A stretch of DNA of 64,000 nt from the NCBI GenBank assembly GCA_013112545.1, contig JABFGJ010000012.1:33276-97275 (forward strand), read 5' to 3'. Positions 8,519 through 18,551 of the stretch are shown one piece after another. Source of the DNA: Bacteroidota bacterium (GTDB lineage: Bacteria > Bacteroidota > Bacteroidia > Flavobacteriales_E > Vicingaceae). The notes under the pieces were generated by a model, which did no database searches, had not been told where the DNA came from, and saw only the letters and a program-made list of their open reading frames with translations. The position numbers and the translations under genes are program-made. How positions within the stretch are numbered: position 1 is the stretch's first letter; every line of letters starts with the position of its first letter.

Positions 8519-9037
8519 TTAAGCCATTCTCAATATTCTTTCTGGCTTAGACTCTAGGTCGAACAAATTCATATTCAACACCTTACTTTCGCTAGCGTGC
8601 GTTTTGGTTCTAACACATAAATCGCTCATGGAAATCACAGATAACTCTGTTTCAAACTCCTCTTGAAAAGCTTTTAGCTCTAATAAGATGTCCTCTCTTT
8701 TAATACAGGTATCATAAAAATGAAAATAATTGGTATCTGATATAAAGGCCTTAGTTCGCTCTCTAAAATCGCTACAATAGACTATTTCTAATTTCCCTTT
8801 TCTGATATATGATAAATGTCTGTATTCTTCTATTCGCTCTTTAATTTCCGACCAATTTGCACCTGCGCCAATAAACACATCTTCATATGTCGAAATGCAA
8901 TCTATTTTGGACTTTAATAAAATTGCCTTAGAAACAATCTGATAATTTGAAATGGATCTAAAAGAGCTTTCAAACTCTTTCATTTCATTCACAACAATCA
9001 TCATTCTATAAGTTTTATTTCTTTCTAAAGTTTCCAT
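8519..9037 (-). CDS. hypothetical protein
   Basis: A 172-residue soluble protein that I do not recognise. The N-terminus (TYRMMIVVNEMKEFE) looks like a beta-alpha unit, and the rest alternates charged helices and short strands, with no signal peptide and no obvious catalytic motif. It is transcribed away from the T9SS gene at 9222. About 226 bp of AT-rich sequence, including leader repeat B, separates it from the small gene at 8292. The coding potential is good (full-length ATG to stop, no competing frame), but no role can be assigned. Confidence 0.6.
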   Translation of the reverse strand: METLERNKTYRMMIVVNEMKEFESSFRSISNYQIVSKAILLKSKIDCISTYEDVFIGAGANWSEIKERIEEYRHLSYIRKGKLEIVYCSDFRERTKAFISDTNYFHFYDTCIKREDILLELKAFQEEFETELSVISMSDLCVRTKTHASESKVLNMNLFDLESKPERILRMA

Positions 9038-9221
9038 GTGTATTGTTTTAATATTACCCTACAAAGATGTGACGCTCAATTAAAAGAAAGCTCATTAAAA
9101 AAAGGTAAATTTGACTACTGATTATTAAGTATTTTATTTCTAGTCCAATGAATCGTTGATTGGAATAGGCAACACTGACTAATTTATTAGTGTCTTTAAA
9201 CTAAACTAAAAAACAATTATC

Positions 9222-10859
9222 ATGTACTTTAGAAAACTACTATTTGCAAGCTTAAATTTTATTTGCATTGCATCCTTTGCGCAAACTTTTACTTATTTAG
9301 ATGTTGGAAATTCCAAATCGATAATCTATTCGGATGGGAATTTATTCCAAGACATGGCAAATTCTAATGCTGGCTTAGAAATCCCAAAAAATTCAAACAA
9401 ACACAGTATTTATGCTTCTGCAATATGGTTAAGTGCAACCAGCCAGCGAAATGGCATTCCTTATATTTCTTCGGCTTACGAAACATTTGGTTTTGAAAAT
9501 AAGTTTCAAGTTGGGCCTGTTGACATCGTGAATCAAGTGGGAGATCAATCTATGCAATTTCAAACTTTATGGAATGTAAAAAAGAGTGAAATAAACAATC
9601 ACATTCTAAATTGGAATAATCCAAATTATACTACTCCTAGTGGAATAGCTAGCTGGCCAGGAAATGGGAACGCTAATACAGCCCAAAACTTAGCACCTTT
9701 TGCCGATTTAGATGGAGATAATCTATATGAGCCGCAGTCTGGGGAGTACCCGATAATAAAAGGCGACCAGGCTGTTTACCTTATTGTAAACGATTATAGA
9801 GCAGAAGACACCGTTTTTAATTTGGGGAATATTCAGGCAATTTATGCCCCTTTAAAAGTAGAAATGCACCTCATGCTATATGCATTCAATAGCCCAATCC
9901 CTGCAATTTCCAACACCATTTTTGTTGAAGCTACCATTTATAATCGCTCAAACGCAAGCATAGACGATCATCAAGATTTAAGATTTTCGGTTTTTGCCGA
10001 TTTCGACTTGGGCAACCCCATTGATGACTATGTTGGCAGCTCGCAAAGTAAAAACATGTTTTATGCATACAATGCTGATTTGTTTGATGAAAACTTTGGA
10101 GGAAACTCTGGTTATGGAAATCAACTTGCAACACAAGGTGTTAAATTTTTAGACTACGGTTTAAACCATGCTGTATATTATAACATTGGAAGTCAATGGA
10201 ATGGAGATCCTACAAATCCAAAAGATTTTTCAAATTATCAACGTGGAAAATGGAGAAATGGCAATCAGATTCTTAAAGGCGGCGACGGTTATAATTCAGC
10301 TTGTGTCAATCCGAATTCTCCTGTTAAGATAATGTATGACGGAAACCCTAATGCTGCAAACCTCAACGGAGAATGGACAGAAATAAGCCCTTGCTTAACT
10401 AATTCTGGAAATAGCAATGCACCTGGTGATCGGCGTATGGTTGGCGGTCCTTCTGTTCCACAGCAACTTTTACATGGCAACAGCCTAAAAGTTAATTTTG
10501 CTTATGTATTTGCCCAAGATAATTCTGTAAGTACTAGCGTAGGCAGTCCTGTCGGAAAATTATTTGCTGTTGCCGATACAGTCCAATCTTTTTTTGACAA
10601 TACAATTACTCAGGTTGATCAGTTGGATGCAAAACCCTTAGAATTTACGATTTATCCAAATCCGGCTAACAATTGGGTACAAATAAATACAAAAAGCAAA
10701 AACTTCGAAATTGAAGTATTGGATATAAAAGGAAGTGTTCTTATGAAAGATAAAAACAAAACGAACCTTGATTTTTCAGCTTTAAAGAATGGAATTTACT
10801 TTGTTCGAATAAAAGACAAAGGTTCAGTTCAAACTAAAAAATTGATACTCTCCAGATAA
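9222..10859 (+). CDS. secreted protein with T9SS type A sorting domain (paralogue 1)
   Basis: A 545-residue exported protein with an N-terminal signal peptide (MYFRKLLFASLNFICIASFAQ) and a C-terminal type A sorting domain of about 75 residues, starting at EFTIYPNPANNWVQI and ending in KGSVQTKKLILSR. This marks it for the type IX secretion system and surface attachment or release. Between them is one large domain shared with the next gene, including the motif DLDGDNLYEPQSGEYP, which looks like a calcium-binding loop. No enzymatic motif is recognised. It and the next gene are 98 bp apart and probably arose by duplication. Confidence 0.82.
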   Translation: MYFRKLLFASLNFICIASFAQTFTYLDVGNSKSIIYSDGNLFQDMANSNAGLEIPKNSNKHSIYASAIWLSATSQRNGIPYISSAYETFGFENKFQVGPVDIVNQVGDQSMQFQTLWNVKKSEINNHILNWNNPNYTTPSGIASWPGNGNANTAQNLAPFADLDGDNLYEPQSGEYPIIKGDQAVYLIVNDYRAEDTVFNLGNIQAIYAPLKVEMHLMLYAFNSPIPAISNTIFVEATIYNRSNASIDDHQDLRFSVFADFDLGNPIDDYVGSSQSKNMFYAYNADLFDENFGGNSGYGNQLATQGVKFLDYGLNHAVYYNIGSQWNGDPTNPKDFSNYQRGKWRNGNQILKGGDGYNSACVNPNSPVKIMYDGNPNAANLNGEWTEISPCLTNSGNSNAPGDRRMVGGPSVPQQLLHGNSLKVNFAYVFAQDNSVSTSVGSPVGKLFAVADTVQSFFDNTITQVDQLDAKPLEFTIYPNPANNWVQINTKSKNFEIEVLDIKGSVLMKDKNKTNLDFSALKNGIYFVRIKDKGSVQTKKLILSR

Positions 10860-10956
10860 GATAATAGCATCACTATTGGTAATCCAAGCATTAATAAAAT
10901 GATTAGTTAAGTATCATTAATACAACCTATAATGTAATCAAACAACTAAAAAAACC

Positions 10957-12648
10957 ATGAATAAGTTAACCTTACTTTTCTGCTTCATATTTTTGGCTTC
11001 TCTAAGCTCCTTGGCACAAAGCAAAGCATATTTAGACATAGGAAATGTGAAAGCTTTGGTAAATTCTAACGGCCTTTTATTTCAGGACGAGACTAATCAA
11101 ATGGGAAGCTACGAAGTTCCGAAAGGCTCAGGAATTAATTCAATTAAATCAACTGCATTCTGGATGACCTCTATGGATACCATCAATAATTTAATTCAAT
11201 ACAATTATGGCTTTGATGCTTTTGGAACTATGGGAAACTTAAATTCAATTCAAACAGGCCCAGTTGATATTGTTCACCAAAAAAAAGATACAAGCAGCCA
11301 ATTTCAGCGTTTATGGAAAATAAATAAATCAGAAATAGATTTTCACATTCAAAATTGGAGCTCTCCAAGTTATACCATTCCAGCATCTATTATGGACTGG
11401 CCTGGAAATGGAAATGCCAACACCGCCAAGATATTGGCTCCTTTCATAGATTTAGATGGAGACAGTATTTACGAACCACAAATGGGTGAATATCCTTTAA
11501 TTGAAGGCGACCAAGCCATTTATGTGATTGCAAACAATTTCAATGATAATTTACCAGACACCATTTATGATTACATAAGAGGTGATACAAGTAAGCCTTG
11601 GGTTTTTACCGACTCTACTATAAATGGCACGCAAAGCCTTACTCAAATTGAAATGCATTTGATGGTTTACGCTTATGCCAATCAGCCAGAAGAAATAAGT
11701 AACGCAGTTTTTATTAAGGCAAAACTTCACAACAGGTCGAATTCATCGAAAAATGACTATGCTAATTTTAGATTTTCAGTTTTAAGCTATTTTGACCTAG
11801 GTTTTTCTAGAGATAATTATTTAGGAACTGACACAAGCCGAAACATGTATTATTGTTATAATGGCGATAATTATGACGAATCGACCATAAACAATCTCGG
11901 TTATGGAAGCAATTTGGGAGTTCAAGGATTAAAGTTTCTTGATCAAAACATTGCTTCTACTATGCGAGTACCTGTCAACCATAATGCAGTTTCTGGGTAT
12001 TATGAATTTCCGTTTCATGTTTATAATTACCAAAAAAATAATTGGCTCAATGGAGTACCTCTTAGCTATGGAGGTTCTGGGTATTATTATGAACTTAGTT
12101 GTGGTGATTCAAGTAAAAACCCAAATTTCATTTTCCCGGGCGACCCTACTTTAACTGGTGACACTTCGCAGTGGACCGAGCTAAATCCTTGCTTTGGAGA
12201 TAGCTCAAAAGCAATTACGCCTGGCGATAGACGAATGATTGGCAGCCCTGATTTACCGCGTAATTTTTTACATAAGTCCAGCATGGAATTTAACTTCGCT
12301 TATGTTTTTGCTCGGGATTCTAGCAGCAATATTGGTTCTGTTACAGCATTGCAAATAGCGGCGGATACTGTACAAGCATTTTTTAACAAAAAGACTAATG
12401 GAATTCAAAAAGTATTAAAAAGCAGAACAGAATTCACGATTTATCCAAATCCGGCTAATAATTGGGTACAAATAAGTACAAAAAGCAAAAACTTCGAAAT
12501 TGAAGTGTTGGATATGAAAGGAAGCGTTTTATATAGAAAAACTAACAGCTTACAAATAGATGTATCTAATTTTCACAGTGGGATTTATTTTATAAGGTTA
12601 ATCGAAGAAAATCAAATTCAAACTAAAAAACTTGTTATAGCTAAATAA
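10957..12648 (+). CDS. secreted protein with T9SS type A sorting domain (paralogue 2)
   Basis: A 563-residue paralogue of the preceding gene: signal peptide (MNKLTLLFCFIFLASLSSLAQ), the same central domain including DLDGDSIYEPQMGEYP and PGDRRMIGSPDLP, and a T9SS sorting domain (EFTIYPNPANNWVQI to TKKLVIAK). The two central domains are clearly homologous but substituted throughout, whereas about 100 bp encoding the first part of the sorting domain are almost identical in DNA (about 10640-10740 and 12430-12530), which suggests recent exchange. Function unknown; surface display or adhesion is plausible. Confidence 0.82.
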   Translation: MNKLTLLFCFIFLASLSSLAQSKAYLDIGNVKALVNSNGLLFQDETNQMGSYEVPKGSGINSIKSTAFWMTSMDTINNLIQYNYGFDAFGTMGNLNSIQTGPVDIVHQKKDTSSQFQRLWKINKSEIDFHIQNWSSPSYTIPASIMDWPGNGNANTAKILAPFIDLDGDSIYEPQMGEYPLIEGDQAIYVIANNFNDNLPDTIYDYIRGDTSKPWVFTDSTINGTQSLTQIEMHLMVYAYANQPEEISNAVFIKAKLHNRSNSSKNDYANFRFSVLSYFDLGFSRDNYLGTDTSRNMYYCYNGDNYDESTINNLGYGSNLGVQGLKFLDQNIASTMRVPVNHNAVSGYYEFPFHVYNYQKNNWLNGVPLSYGGSGYYYELSCGDSSKNPNFIFPGDPTLTGDTSQWTELNPCFGDSSKAITPGDRRMIGSPDLPRNFLHKSSMEFNFAYVFARDSSSNIGSVTALQIAADTVQAFFNKKTNGIQKVLKSRTEFTIYPNPANNWVQISTKSKNFEIEVLDMKGSVLYRKTNSLQIDVSNFHSGIYFIRLIEENQIQTKKLVIAK

Positions 12649-12670
12649 AGCTTTTCGTTTTTTGTAAGGC

Positions 12671-12707
12671 TCAAGTTGAATTTGATGTTTTACTTGATCC
12701 TTTTTTT
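12671..12707 (+). terminator. possible terminator after T9SS gene pair
   Basis: A six-base stem, TCAAGT and ACTTGA, with a 15-base loop is followed after three bases by seven T residues. The stem is short and AT-rich, so this is a weak candidate. It lies 23 bp past the stop codon and before the leuS promoter, where a terminator is expected. Confidence 0.3.
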
Positions 12708-12744
12708 GCTTCATTCATCATTAGCTTATTCCTAGTATAAAAAT

Positions 12745-12752
12745 TACTTTTG
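12745..12752 (+). promoter_or_regulatory. leuS -7 promoter element
   Basis: TACTTTTG is an exact match to the Bacteroidota -7 consensus TAnnTTTG. It lies 25 bp before the leuS ATG, giving a leader of about 15-20 nt. A good -33 TTG is not evident at the usual spacing. Confidence 0.5.
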
Positions 12753-12776
12753 CGCTCTTAATTCGGAATAAAAAAG

Positions 12777-15536
12777 ATGGACTATAATTTCTCTGAGATA
12801 GAAAAAAACTGGCAAAAATATTGGGCGGATAACAAAACTTTCGCAGCAGCTGATCAAAGCGAAAAACCAAAATTTTATGTGTTAGACATGTTCCCTTATC
12901 CTTCTGGTGCTGGCTTGCACGTTGGGCATCCATTGGGTTATATTGCTTCAGATATCTATTCGAGGTATAAAAGACATTTGGGCTTTAATGTTTTGCACCC
13001 GATGGGCTACGATTCTTTTGGATTGCCAGCAGAACAATACGCCATACAAACTGGGCAACATCCAAAAATCACGACTGAAGAAAACATTGCCACCTATAGA
13101 AGACAATTGGATCAAATTGGTTTTTCATTCGATTGGGATAGAGAAGTGAGGACTTCTAAACCAGAATACTACAAGTGGACCCAGTGGATTTTTATCCAAA
13201 TTTTTAATTCTTGGTACAACAAAAAAACTGACAAAGCAGAAGATATTGCAGACTTGATTGCGCATTTCGAAAATAAAGGAACAAATGATTTAAACGCACA
13301 TAGCGATTCTGAAGTTCAGTTTACTGCTGAAGAATGGAATGCTTTTTCTGAAAAAGAAAAAGCAGCTATTTTAATGGATTATCGCTTAGCATTTTTAGCT
13401 GATTCATTTGTGAATTGGTGCCCGGCTTTAGGGACTGTTTTAGCCAACGATGAAATTAAAGATGGCGTTTCGGAACGAGGCGGTCATCCAGTAGAGCGTA
13501 AAAAAATGCAACAATGGAGCATGCGAATTTCAGCATACTCACAGCGATTATTGGATGGACTTGAAACTATAGATTGGACTGAAGCTATAAAAGAAATTCA
13601 ACGCAACTGGATTGGCCGTTCGCAAGGAGCTTCTATCCAGTTTGATGTTGCTAATTCGAAGCATAAAATAGAAGTATTTACTACCAGACCAGATACTATT
13701 TTTGGAGTGTCTTTTATGGTAATTGCACCAGAGCATGAATTAGTGAACGAACTAACCACAGCAGCACAAAAAGAAGAAATTGAGGCTTATGTAAAATACG
13801 CTGCTTCTCGTTCTGAACGTGAACGAATGACGGAAGTAAAAAAGGTTAGCGGTGCATTTACAGGAGCTTATGCCAAACACCCATTTACAGGCGAAAACAT
13901 TCCCATTTGGATTGGAGACTATGTGTTGGCTGGTTATGGTACTGGCGCAGTTATGGCTGTACCATCTGGCGATCAGCGAGATTGGGATTTTGCCAAAAAA
14001 TTCGAATTAGCTATTCCTCCAGTTATTGAAGGGCAAGACGTTTCTGAAGGTGCAGACGACCGAAAAGATGGAATTTTAGCGAATTCAGATTTCCTAAATG
14101 GGCTTTCTGTGAAAGATGCCATTGCCAAATCGATAGAAGTATTGGAAGAAAAAGGCATTGGAAAAGGTAAAATAAACTTTCGATTGAGAGATGCTGTTTT
14201 TAGCAGACAACGCTATTGGGGAGAACCAATTCCTATCTATTATGAAGATGGAATTGCAAAGGCTTATCCTACAGAAAAGCTACCTTTAGAATTACCCGAA
14301 GTCGATAAATATTTACCAACCGAAGATGGCGAACCACCATTGGCTAGAGCAAGTAATTTTACCTACGAAGGAAATCCGATTGAAACTTCTACCATGCCGG
14401 GTTGGGCGGGTTCTTCTTGGTATATGTATCGCTACATAAGCCCTAACAATACCAAAGCATTTGCAAGTAAAGAAGCGTTGGATTATTGGAAAAATGTGGA
14501 TTTGTATTTTGGTGGAGCAGAACATGCCACTGGCCATTTATTGTATGCTCGCTTTTGGTGTAAATTCTTGAAAGATCGAGGGCATTTAAACATTGATGAG
14601 CCTTTTCAAAAGTTGATTAATCAGGGGATGATTTTGGGAAATAGTAGGTTTGTTTATCGAGATAAAGCATCAGGGAAATTTATTTCAAAAAGTTTAAGAA
14701 AAAATTATGAGACCATTAGTTTTCATGTCGATGTTAACCACACTGAGGGAGTTGAACTAGATATCGAAGCTTTTAAAACAAGTCGTGAAGAATATGCTAA
14801 TGCAGAATTCATTTTAGAAGATGGAAAATACATTTGCGGTTCGGAAGTCGAAAAAATGTCCAAATCCAAGTTCAATGTGGTTAATCCTGACCACATCGTT
14901 GAGCGATATGGAGCAGATACACTCAGGCTTTACGAAATGTTTTTAGGGCCTTTGGAACAAGCAAAACCTTGGGACATGGATGGCATAGAAGGTGTTCACC
15001 GATTCTTGAGAAAGCTATGGAGATTATACCACAATGGAAACAATGAGTTTACAGTAAGCGATGAAAAAGCTTCGAAAGAAGAACTAAAATCTTTGCACAA
15101 AACCATTAAAAAAATACGTGAAGACATTGAGCGCTATTCTTTCAATACTGGCGTGAGTGCTTTTATGATTTGTGTTAATGAACTCAGTGATTTAAAATGC
15201 AATAAGCGTGAAATATTAGAACCACTTGCTGTTTTAATATCACCTTATGCACCACACATTGCAGAAGAGCTGTGGAAACAACTAGGTCATTCTGGTTCAA
15301 TTAGTTTAGTTAATTATCCAGCGCACAATGAATCTTTTCTAGTAGAAAGTTCGCATAAATATCCAGTTTCATTTAATGGAAAAATGCGATTTATGTTAGA
15401 GTTGCCTGCAGACATGTCCAAAGATGAAATCGAAAAAACGGTTTTAGCGCATGAGGAAAGTCAAAAATGGTTGGAAGGGAAAACGCCAAAAAAGATGATA
15501 GTGATTCCGAAGAAAATTGTGAATGTGGTGATTTAA
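12777..15536 (+). CDS. leuS: leucyl-tRNA synthetase
   Basis: This 919-residue class I aminoacyl-tRNA synthetase charges tRNA-Leu in the cytoplasm. The HIGH motif is HVGHPLGY (near residue 45), the KMSKS loop is EKMSKSK (near 695), the editing domain carries TTRPDTIFG and the conserved [13 protein letters not shown], and the C-terminal anticodon-binding domain holds [13 protein letters not shown]. Two insertions, at about residues 150-190 and 625-690, explain the length over the E. coli enzyme (860) and are usual in Bacteroidota. It is a single gene, with its stop overlapping the convergent gene by 4 bp. Confidence 0.98.
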   Translation: MDYNFSEIEKNWQKYWADNKTFAAADQSEKPKFYVLDMFPYPSGAGLHVGHPLGYIASDIYSRYKRHLGFNVLHPMGYDSFGLPAEQYAIQTGQHPKITTEENIATYRRQLDQIGFSFDWDREVRTSKPEYYKWTQWIFIQIFNSWYNKKTDKAEDIADLIAHFENKGTNDLNAHSDSEVQFTAEEWNAFSEKEKAAILMDYRLAFLADSFVNWCPALGTVLANDEIKDGVSERGGHPVERKKMQQWSMRISAYSQRLLDGLETIDWTEAIKEIQRNWIGRSQGASIQFDVANSKHKIEVFTTRPDTIFGVSFMVIAPEHELVNELTTAAQKEEIEAYVKYAASRSERERMTEVKKVSGAFTGAYAKHPFTGENIPIWIGDYVLAGYGTGAVMAVPSGDQRDWDFAKKFELAIPPVIEGQDVSEGADDRKDGILANSDFLNGLSVKDAIAKSIEVLEEKGIGKGKINFRLRDAVFSRQRYWGEPIPIYYEDGIAKAYPTEKLPLELPEVDKYLPTEDGEPPLARASNFTYEGNPIETSTMPGWAGSSWYMYRYISPNNTKAFASKEALDYWKNVDLYFGGAEHATGHLLYARFWCKFLKDRGHLNIDEPFQKLINQGMILGNSRFVYRDKASGKFISKSLRKNYETISFHVDVNHTEGVELDIEAFKTSREEYANAEFILEDGKYICGSEVEKMSKSKFNVVNPDHIVERYGADTLRLYEMFLGPLEQAKPWDMDGIEGVHRFLRKLWRLYHNGNNEFTVSDEKASKEELKSLHKTIKKIREDIERYSFNTGVSAFMICVNELSDLKCNKREILEPLAVLISPYAPHIAEELWKQLGHSGSISLVNYPAHNESFLVESSHKYPVSFNGKMRFMLELPADMSKDEIEKTVLAHEESQKWLEGKTPKKMIVIPKKIVNVVI

Positions 15537-15994
15537 ACCGGCAATTCGAAGCTAGTTTCCCAAATTTCTTTGGTCTTTACTCGCTCTAATTTCATATGAA
15601 GAAAAACATGATCCTTCTCTTTTTTAATCCAGCGATCAATAACGACACTCATTTCTGTTCCGCCTTCAACATCACTAATAACATCCTCTAATCTAGGAAG
15701 GAATGGATAGCTAATCGTGATTTTCTCGTCTTCAAATTTCACCAGCTCTAATGCTGTTTCGAAAATGATTTCTTCAAATTTTTCCCCAATAATAACCTCA
15801 TTTATTTCTTCATTAGCTTTTTCGTTTAATCCAGAAGTCCATTCGAAAAAAAGTTGAGTAGATTTTTCTTTCAACTCAGGATGTATATATGCAGGAAAAG
15901 GAGATCGTATATGCTCTCTATCATTAAACCAGAAATTGAAAGTCTGTTCAACTAATTCACTACTTTCAACTGTAGTTGGGTCAAGTTCTTTCAT
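15533..15994 (-). CDS. hypothetical protein following ric
   Basis: A 153-residue acidic, soluble protein with no recognised domain. Its predicted structure is an N-terminal helical half ([17 protein letters not shown], then a charged helix) and a C-terminal half of beta strands (FVKF-like strand, [23 protein letters not shown]). It begins 3 bp after the ric stop, so the two are co-transcribed and should share the nitrogen-oxide operator upstream of ric. A role in iron-sulfur repair or nitrosative stress is suggested only by this position. Confidence 0.55.
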   Translation of the reverse strand: MKELDPTTVESSELVEQTFNFWFNDREHIRSPFPAYIHPELKEKSTQLFFEWTSGLNEKANEEINEVIIGEKFEEIIFETALELVKFEDEKITISYPFLPRLEDVISDVEGGTEMSVVIDRWIKKEKDHVFLHMKLERVKTKEIWETSFELPV

Positions 15995-15997
15995 AGC

Positions 15998-16717
15998 CTA
16001 TTTTAATAATTGTGTTTCTAATTCTATTGCTCTTGGAAACAAGATATTATTTTCGAGGTGAATGTGTTGATGCAGGTCGTTTTCAAACTCTTCGAGTAGT
16101 TTATACGATACCATATAAGTATTACATGCATACTCCGGTGGAGTATATCCACTACTTAATCTACTTATTTCACTCATGTTATTTCCAACCATATCATGCT
16201 CAACTTCCATCATTTTTATTGGATTTTTGATGGTTCCAAAATGTGGTTTTGCTAAATCAGTTCCCAATGCTTCACTGTTTGCCATTTCTTTGATATAAGC
16301 AAACAAGGTCATTTCTTCTTTTTGCATGTGTTGCTCTAATTCGTCAGCCACTGTATTAAAGAGAGCCAGTATTTCTTTTAACTCTGGATTATGTGCTCCA
16401 TGCACTTTGGCTACTTTATTTAAATATTGACTCAATGTAACAATGGTGGTTCTTACATAAGTATGGTGCTTGTCTTCTATGTAATTCACCAGTCGATTTA
16501 AATCCCAATTATTAAATTGATCTTGCTGAGGATTGCTGCCTTTTTCGATTTCTAAAAGGTCTTGTAAAAGCTGATTCTTATTTATTCCTTTGGATTGGCA
16601 AGCTGCTTCTATGGTTTTTCCACCTCCACAACAAAAATCTATATTGTATTTCTTAAAAACTGTAGCAGTTCTATAATCAGATGCCACTATATTACCGATA
16701 TGATCTGTCAAATCCAT
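15998..16717 (-). CDS. ric: iron-sulfur cluster repair di-iron protein (Ric/ScdA/YtfE)
   Basis: A 239-residue protein with the N-terminal ScdA_N (DUF542) module, IGNIVASDYRTATVFKKYNIDFCCGGG, whose Cys pair is diagnostic, and a C-terminal hemerythrin-like domain with His/Glu ligands in HHTYVR, HGAHNPE, HMQKEEMTLF, VEHDMVGNNM and HIHLENNILF. Ric restores iron-sulfur clusters damaged by nitric oxide, and the di-iron site is the likely iron or NO centre. This fits a nitrate- and NO-reducing organism. It is divergent from narK across a 250-bp region holding two Fnr-type boxes, and the box at 16772 is placed correctly for this gene. Confidence 0.93.
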   Translation of the reverse strand: MDLTDHIGNIVASDYRTATVFKKYNIDFCCGGGKTIEAACQSKGINKNQLLQDLLEIEKGSNPQQDQFNNWDLNRLVNYIEDKHHTYVRTTIVTLSQYLNKVAKVHGAHNPELKEILALFNTVADELEQHMQKEEMTLFAYIKEMANSEALGTDLAKPHFGTIKNPIKMMEVEHDMVGNNMSEISRLSSGYTPPEYACNTYMVSYKLLEEFENDLHQHIHLENNILFPRAIELETQLLK

Positions 16718-16771
16718 TGTCTATCTATTTTATAATTAAAGCGAAATTATACTAGTTAATCACATACAAAT

Positions 16772-16785
16772 ATGATATAAGTCAT
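16772..16785 (-). promoter_or_regulatory. Crp/Fnr-type operator for ric
   Basis: ATGATATAAGTCAT is a near-perfect palindrome of the TGAT-N4-RTCA type. Read toward ric, a -7-like TAATTTCG begins 29.5 bp past the box centre, which places the box near -42, as for a class II activated promoter. Confidence 0.7.
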
Positions 16786-16910
16786 AAATGGATTTCAGTC
16801 CGCTTTAGAAAGCCTTTCCGCATGGGTTATTTGTAAAAAAATATGTTATGAATTACGAATAAAAGGCTTCACAATTTAGCCTAAAACCATCATGAAATAA
16901 AGGGTAAAGT

Positions 16911-16924
16911 ATGACCTGACTCAT
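16911..16924 (+). promoter_or_regulatory. Crp/Fnr-type operator for narK genes
   Basis: ATGACCTGACTCAT keeps the ATGA-N6-TCAT frame of the other boxes. TTCCTTTG (one mismatch to TAnnTTTG) begins 29.5 bp past its centre at 16947, giving a start near 16961. This favours the narK ATG at 16970 over upstream starts. Confidence 0.6.
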
Positions 16925-16969
16925 TTATTTTTAATGAACTGCGTTGTTCCTTTGTTGAAAATTTTATTG

Positions 16970-18517
16970 ATGGAACAACTTAAGATTTTCGATTTCAAAC
17001 AAGAAAGGATAAGAACTCTACATTATACCTGGATTGCGTTTTTTGTTACCTTTTATTTGTGGTTTAACATGGCTCCTTTAGCCACTACAATGCTTTCGTC
17101 CATTGATTGGCTTACGAAAGAACACATAAAGATACTTGCCATTTGCAATGTGGCTCTGACCATTCCAGCAAGAATATTAATTGGAACTTTAACAGACAAA
17201 TATGGCCCAAGAAGGGTTTTTTCTGGACTATTAATTTTTATGTCCATTCCGGTTTTCTTTTTTGCCTTTGGAACCACCTTCATGCAATTAATGATTTCTC
17301 GTTTAATTCTTGGATCTATAGGTGCGGGCTTTGTAATCGGAATAAAAATGATGGCCATTTGGTTTCCTAAAGAAATGATAGGTAGAGCAGAAGGCTTTTA
17401 TGCAGGTTGGGGAAATTTTGGGTCTGCTTGGGCAGCGATGACCCTCCCTTGGTTTGCAATTACAGTTTGTGAAAAATGGCTTGGCTTAGGAGAAGATTCT
17501 TGGAAATATGCACTCGCAGTCAATGGACTTGTTTCACTGGTTTATGGCATTATGTATTATTTCTTAGTGAAAGACAGCCCTCCAGATAAACAAATAAAGT
17601 TTACACAAAAAGCTGAACCAATGAGGGTTACTTCTTATGGAGACCTCATTCAATACATTGTTTGGTCTTTCCCATTAGTTGGAGCAATGGGATTGCTTGC
17701 TTGGAGGCTAGGAAGCATAGAGGTAAATGGACAAGAATTGTTCTCAAACAATGTGCTTTATATCATCTATGCCATCCTGGGCTTAGTTTATATTGGGCAT
17801 GTCGCAAAAGTTTTACAAACCAACCTACCCGACTTAAAAGCAGGTATTCCTGAAAACAAAAAATACTCTTGGGGTAGTGTTGCTGCTCTAAATAGCACCT
17901 ATTTTGCCAATTTCGGTGCAGAATTAGCAGTCGTTTCTATGCTGCCCATGTTTTTTGAATCCGTATTTATAGGATTAACCGACTCAAGTGGAAACCACAT
18001 TATGACAGCAACTATGGCCGGAATGGTTGCAGCATCTTTTGCAGTTGTAAACTTAATTGCTCGCCCCTTAGGTGGTTACTTATCAGACAAAATGAAAAAC
18101 CGCAAAAGAACCATGCTCATTTATATGATAGGGATAACCATAGGGTTCTTCTTTATGGCATTAATTGGAAAATACGGCCCCATAGAAGACGGTGTGCAAA
18201 CGATAGTTCCCATGTTTGATGGAGTTTGGTGGTTAGTTGTAGCCGTAATCATAACAATTATTTGCTCCATGTTTGTTCAAGGGGCAGAAGGGGCAACTTT
18301 TGCCATTATACCTATGATTAAAAGAGGAATGACTGGGCAAATAGCTGGAATGGCTGGAGCTTATGGAAATGTAGGTGCGGTAGTTTACCTAGTAATTTAC
18401 TCTTTAGTAGATGCTAAAACTTTTTTCTACATCATAGCTGGTGGTGCAGCATTAAGCTTTTTGTATTGTCTCTTTTTCTTAAAAGAACCAGAAGAAGCAT
18501 TTAGCGACGAATATTAA
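16970..18517 (+). CDS. narK: NarK1-type nitrate/nitrite MFS transporter
   Basis: A 515-residue major facilitator protein with about 12-14 membrane helices. It carries the nitrate-porter signatures RILIGTLTDKYGPRR after helix 2 and GFYAGWGNFGSAWAA in the fifth helix region. The start LHYTWIAFFVTFYLWFNMAPL is typical of NarK1-like carriers (probably nitrate/proton symport). The ATG at 16970 is chosen over the upstream ATG at 16934 because the predicted transcript begins near 16961 and homologues start here. It is followed after 34 bp by a second NarK gene; together they resemble the NarK1-NarK2 pair or fusion of Paracoccus. Direction of transport is inferred from the family. Confidence 0.92.
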   Translation: MEQLKIFDFKQERIRTLHYTWIAFFVTFYLWFNMAPLATTMLSSIDWLTKEHIKILAICNVALTIPARILIGTLTDKYGPRRVFSGLLIFMSIPVFFFAFGTTFMQLMISRLILGSIGAGFVIGIKMMAIWFPKEMIGRAEGFYAGWGNFGSAWAAMTLPWFAITVCEKWLGLGEDSWKYALAVNGLVSLVYGIMYYFLVKDSPPDKQIKFTQKAEPMRVTSYGDLIQYIVWSFPLVGAMGLLAWRLGSIEVNGQELFSNNVLYIIYAILGLVYIGHVAKVLQTNLPDLKAGIPENKKYSWGSVAALNSTYFANFGAELAVVSMLPMFFESVFIGLTDSSGNHIMTATMAGMVAASFAVVNLIARPLGGYLSDKMKNRKRTMLIYMIGITIGFFFMALIGKYGPIEDGVQTIVPMFDGVWWLVVAVIITIICSMFVQGAEGATFAIIPMIKRGMTGQIAGMAGAYGNVGAVVYLVIYSLVDAKTFFYIIAGGAALSFLYCLFFLKEPEEAFSDEY

Positions 18518-18551
18518 CAATAGTAACATTTAACAAATAATTCAAACAATT

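Noticed and set aside
9178..9191. Palindrome ACTAATTTATTAGT upstream of the first T9SS gene
   Set aside because: AT-rich, unlike the other operators, with no -7 element at a fixed distance and no second copy; not enough to call a site.
12671..12707. Strong intrinsic terminator before leuS
   Set aside because: The stem is only six base pairs with a long loop, so it is listed as a low-confidence candidate and not used to draw conclusions.
16816..16830. TCCGCATGGGTT in the ric-narK gap, matching part of the 127-bp repeat
   Set aside because: Only 12 bases match and the hairpin partner arm is absent; this may be a relic or chance and cannot be called a repeat copy.
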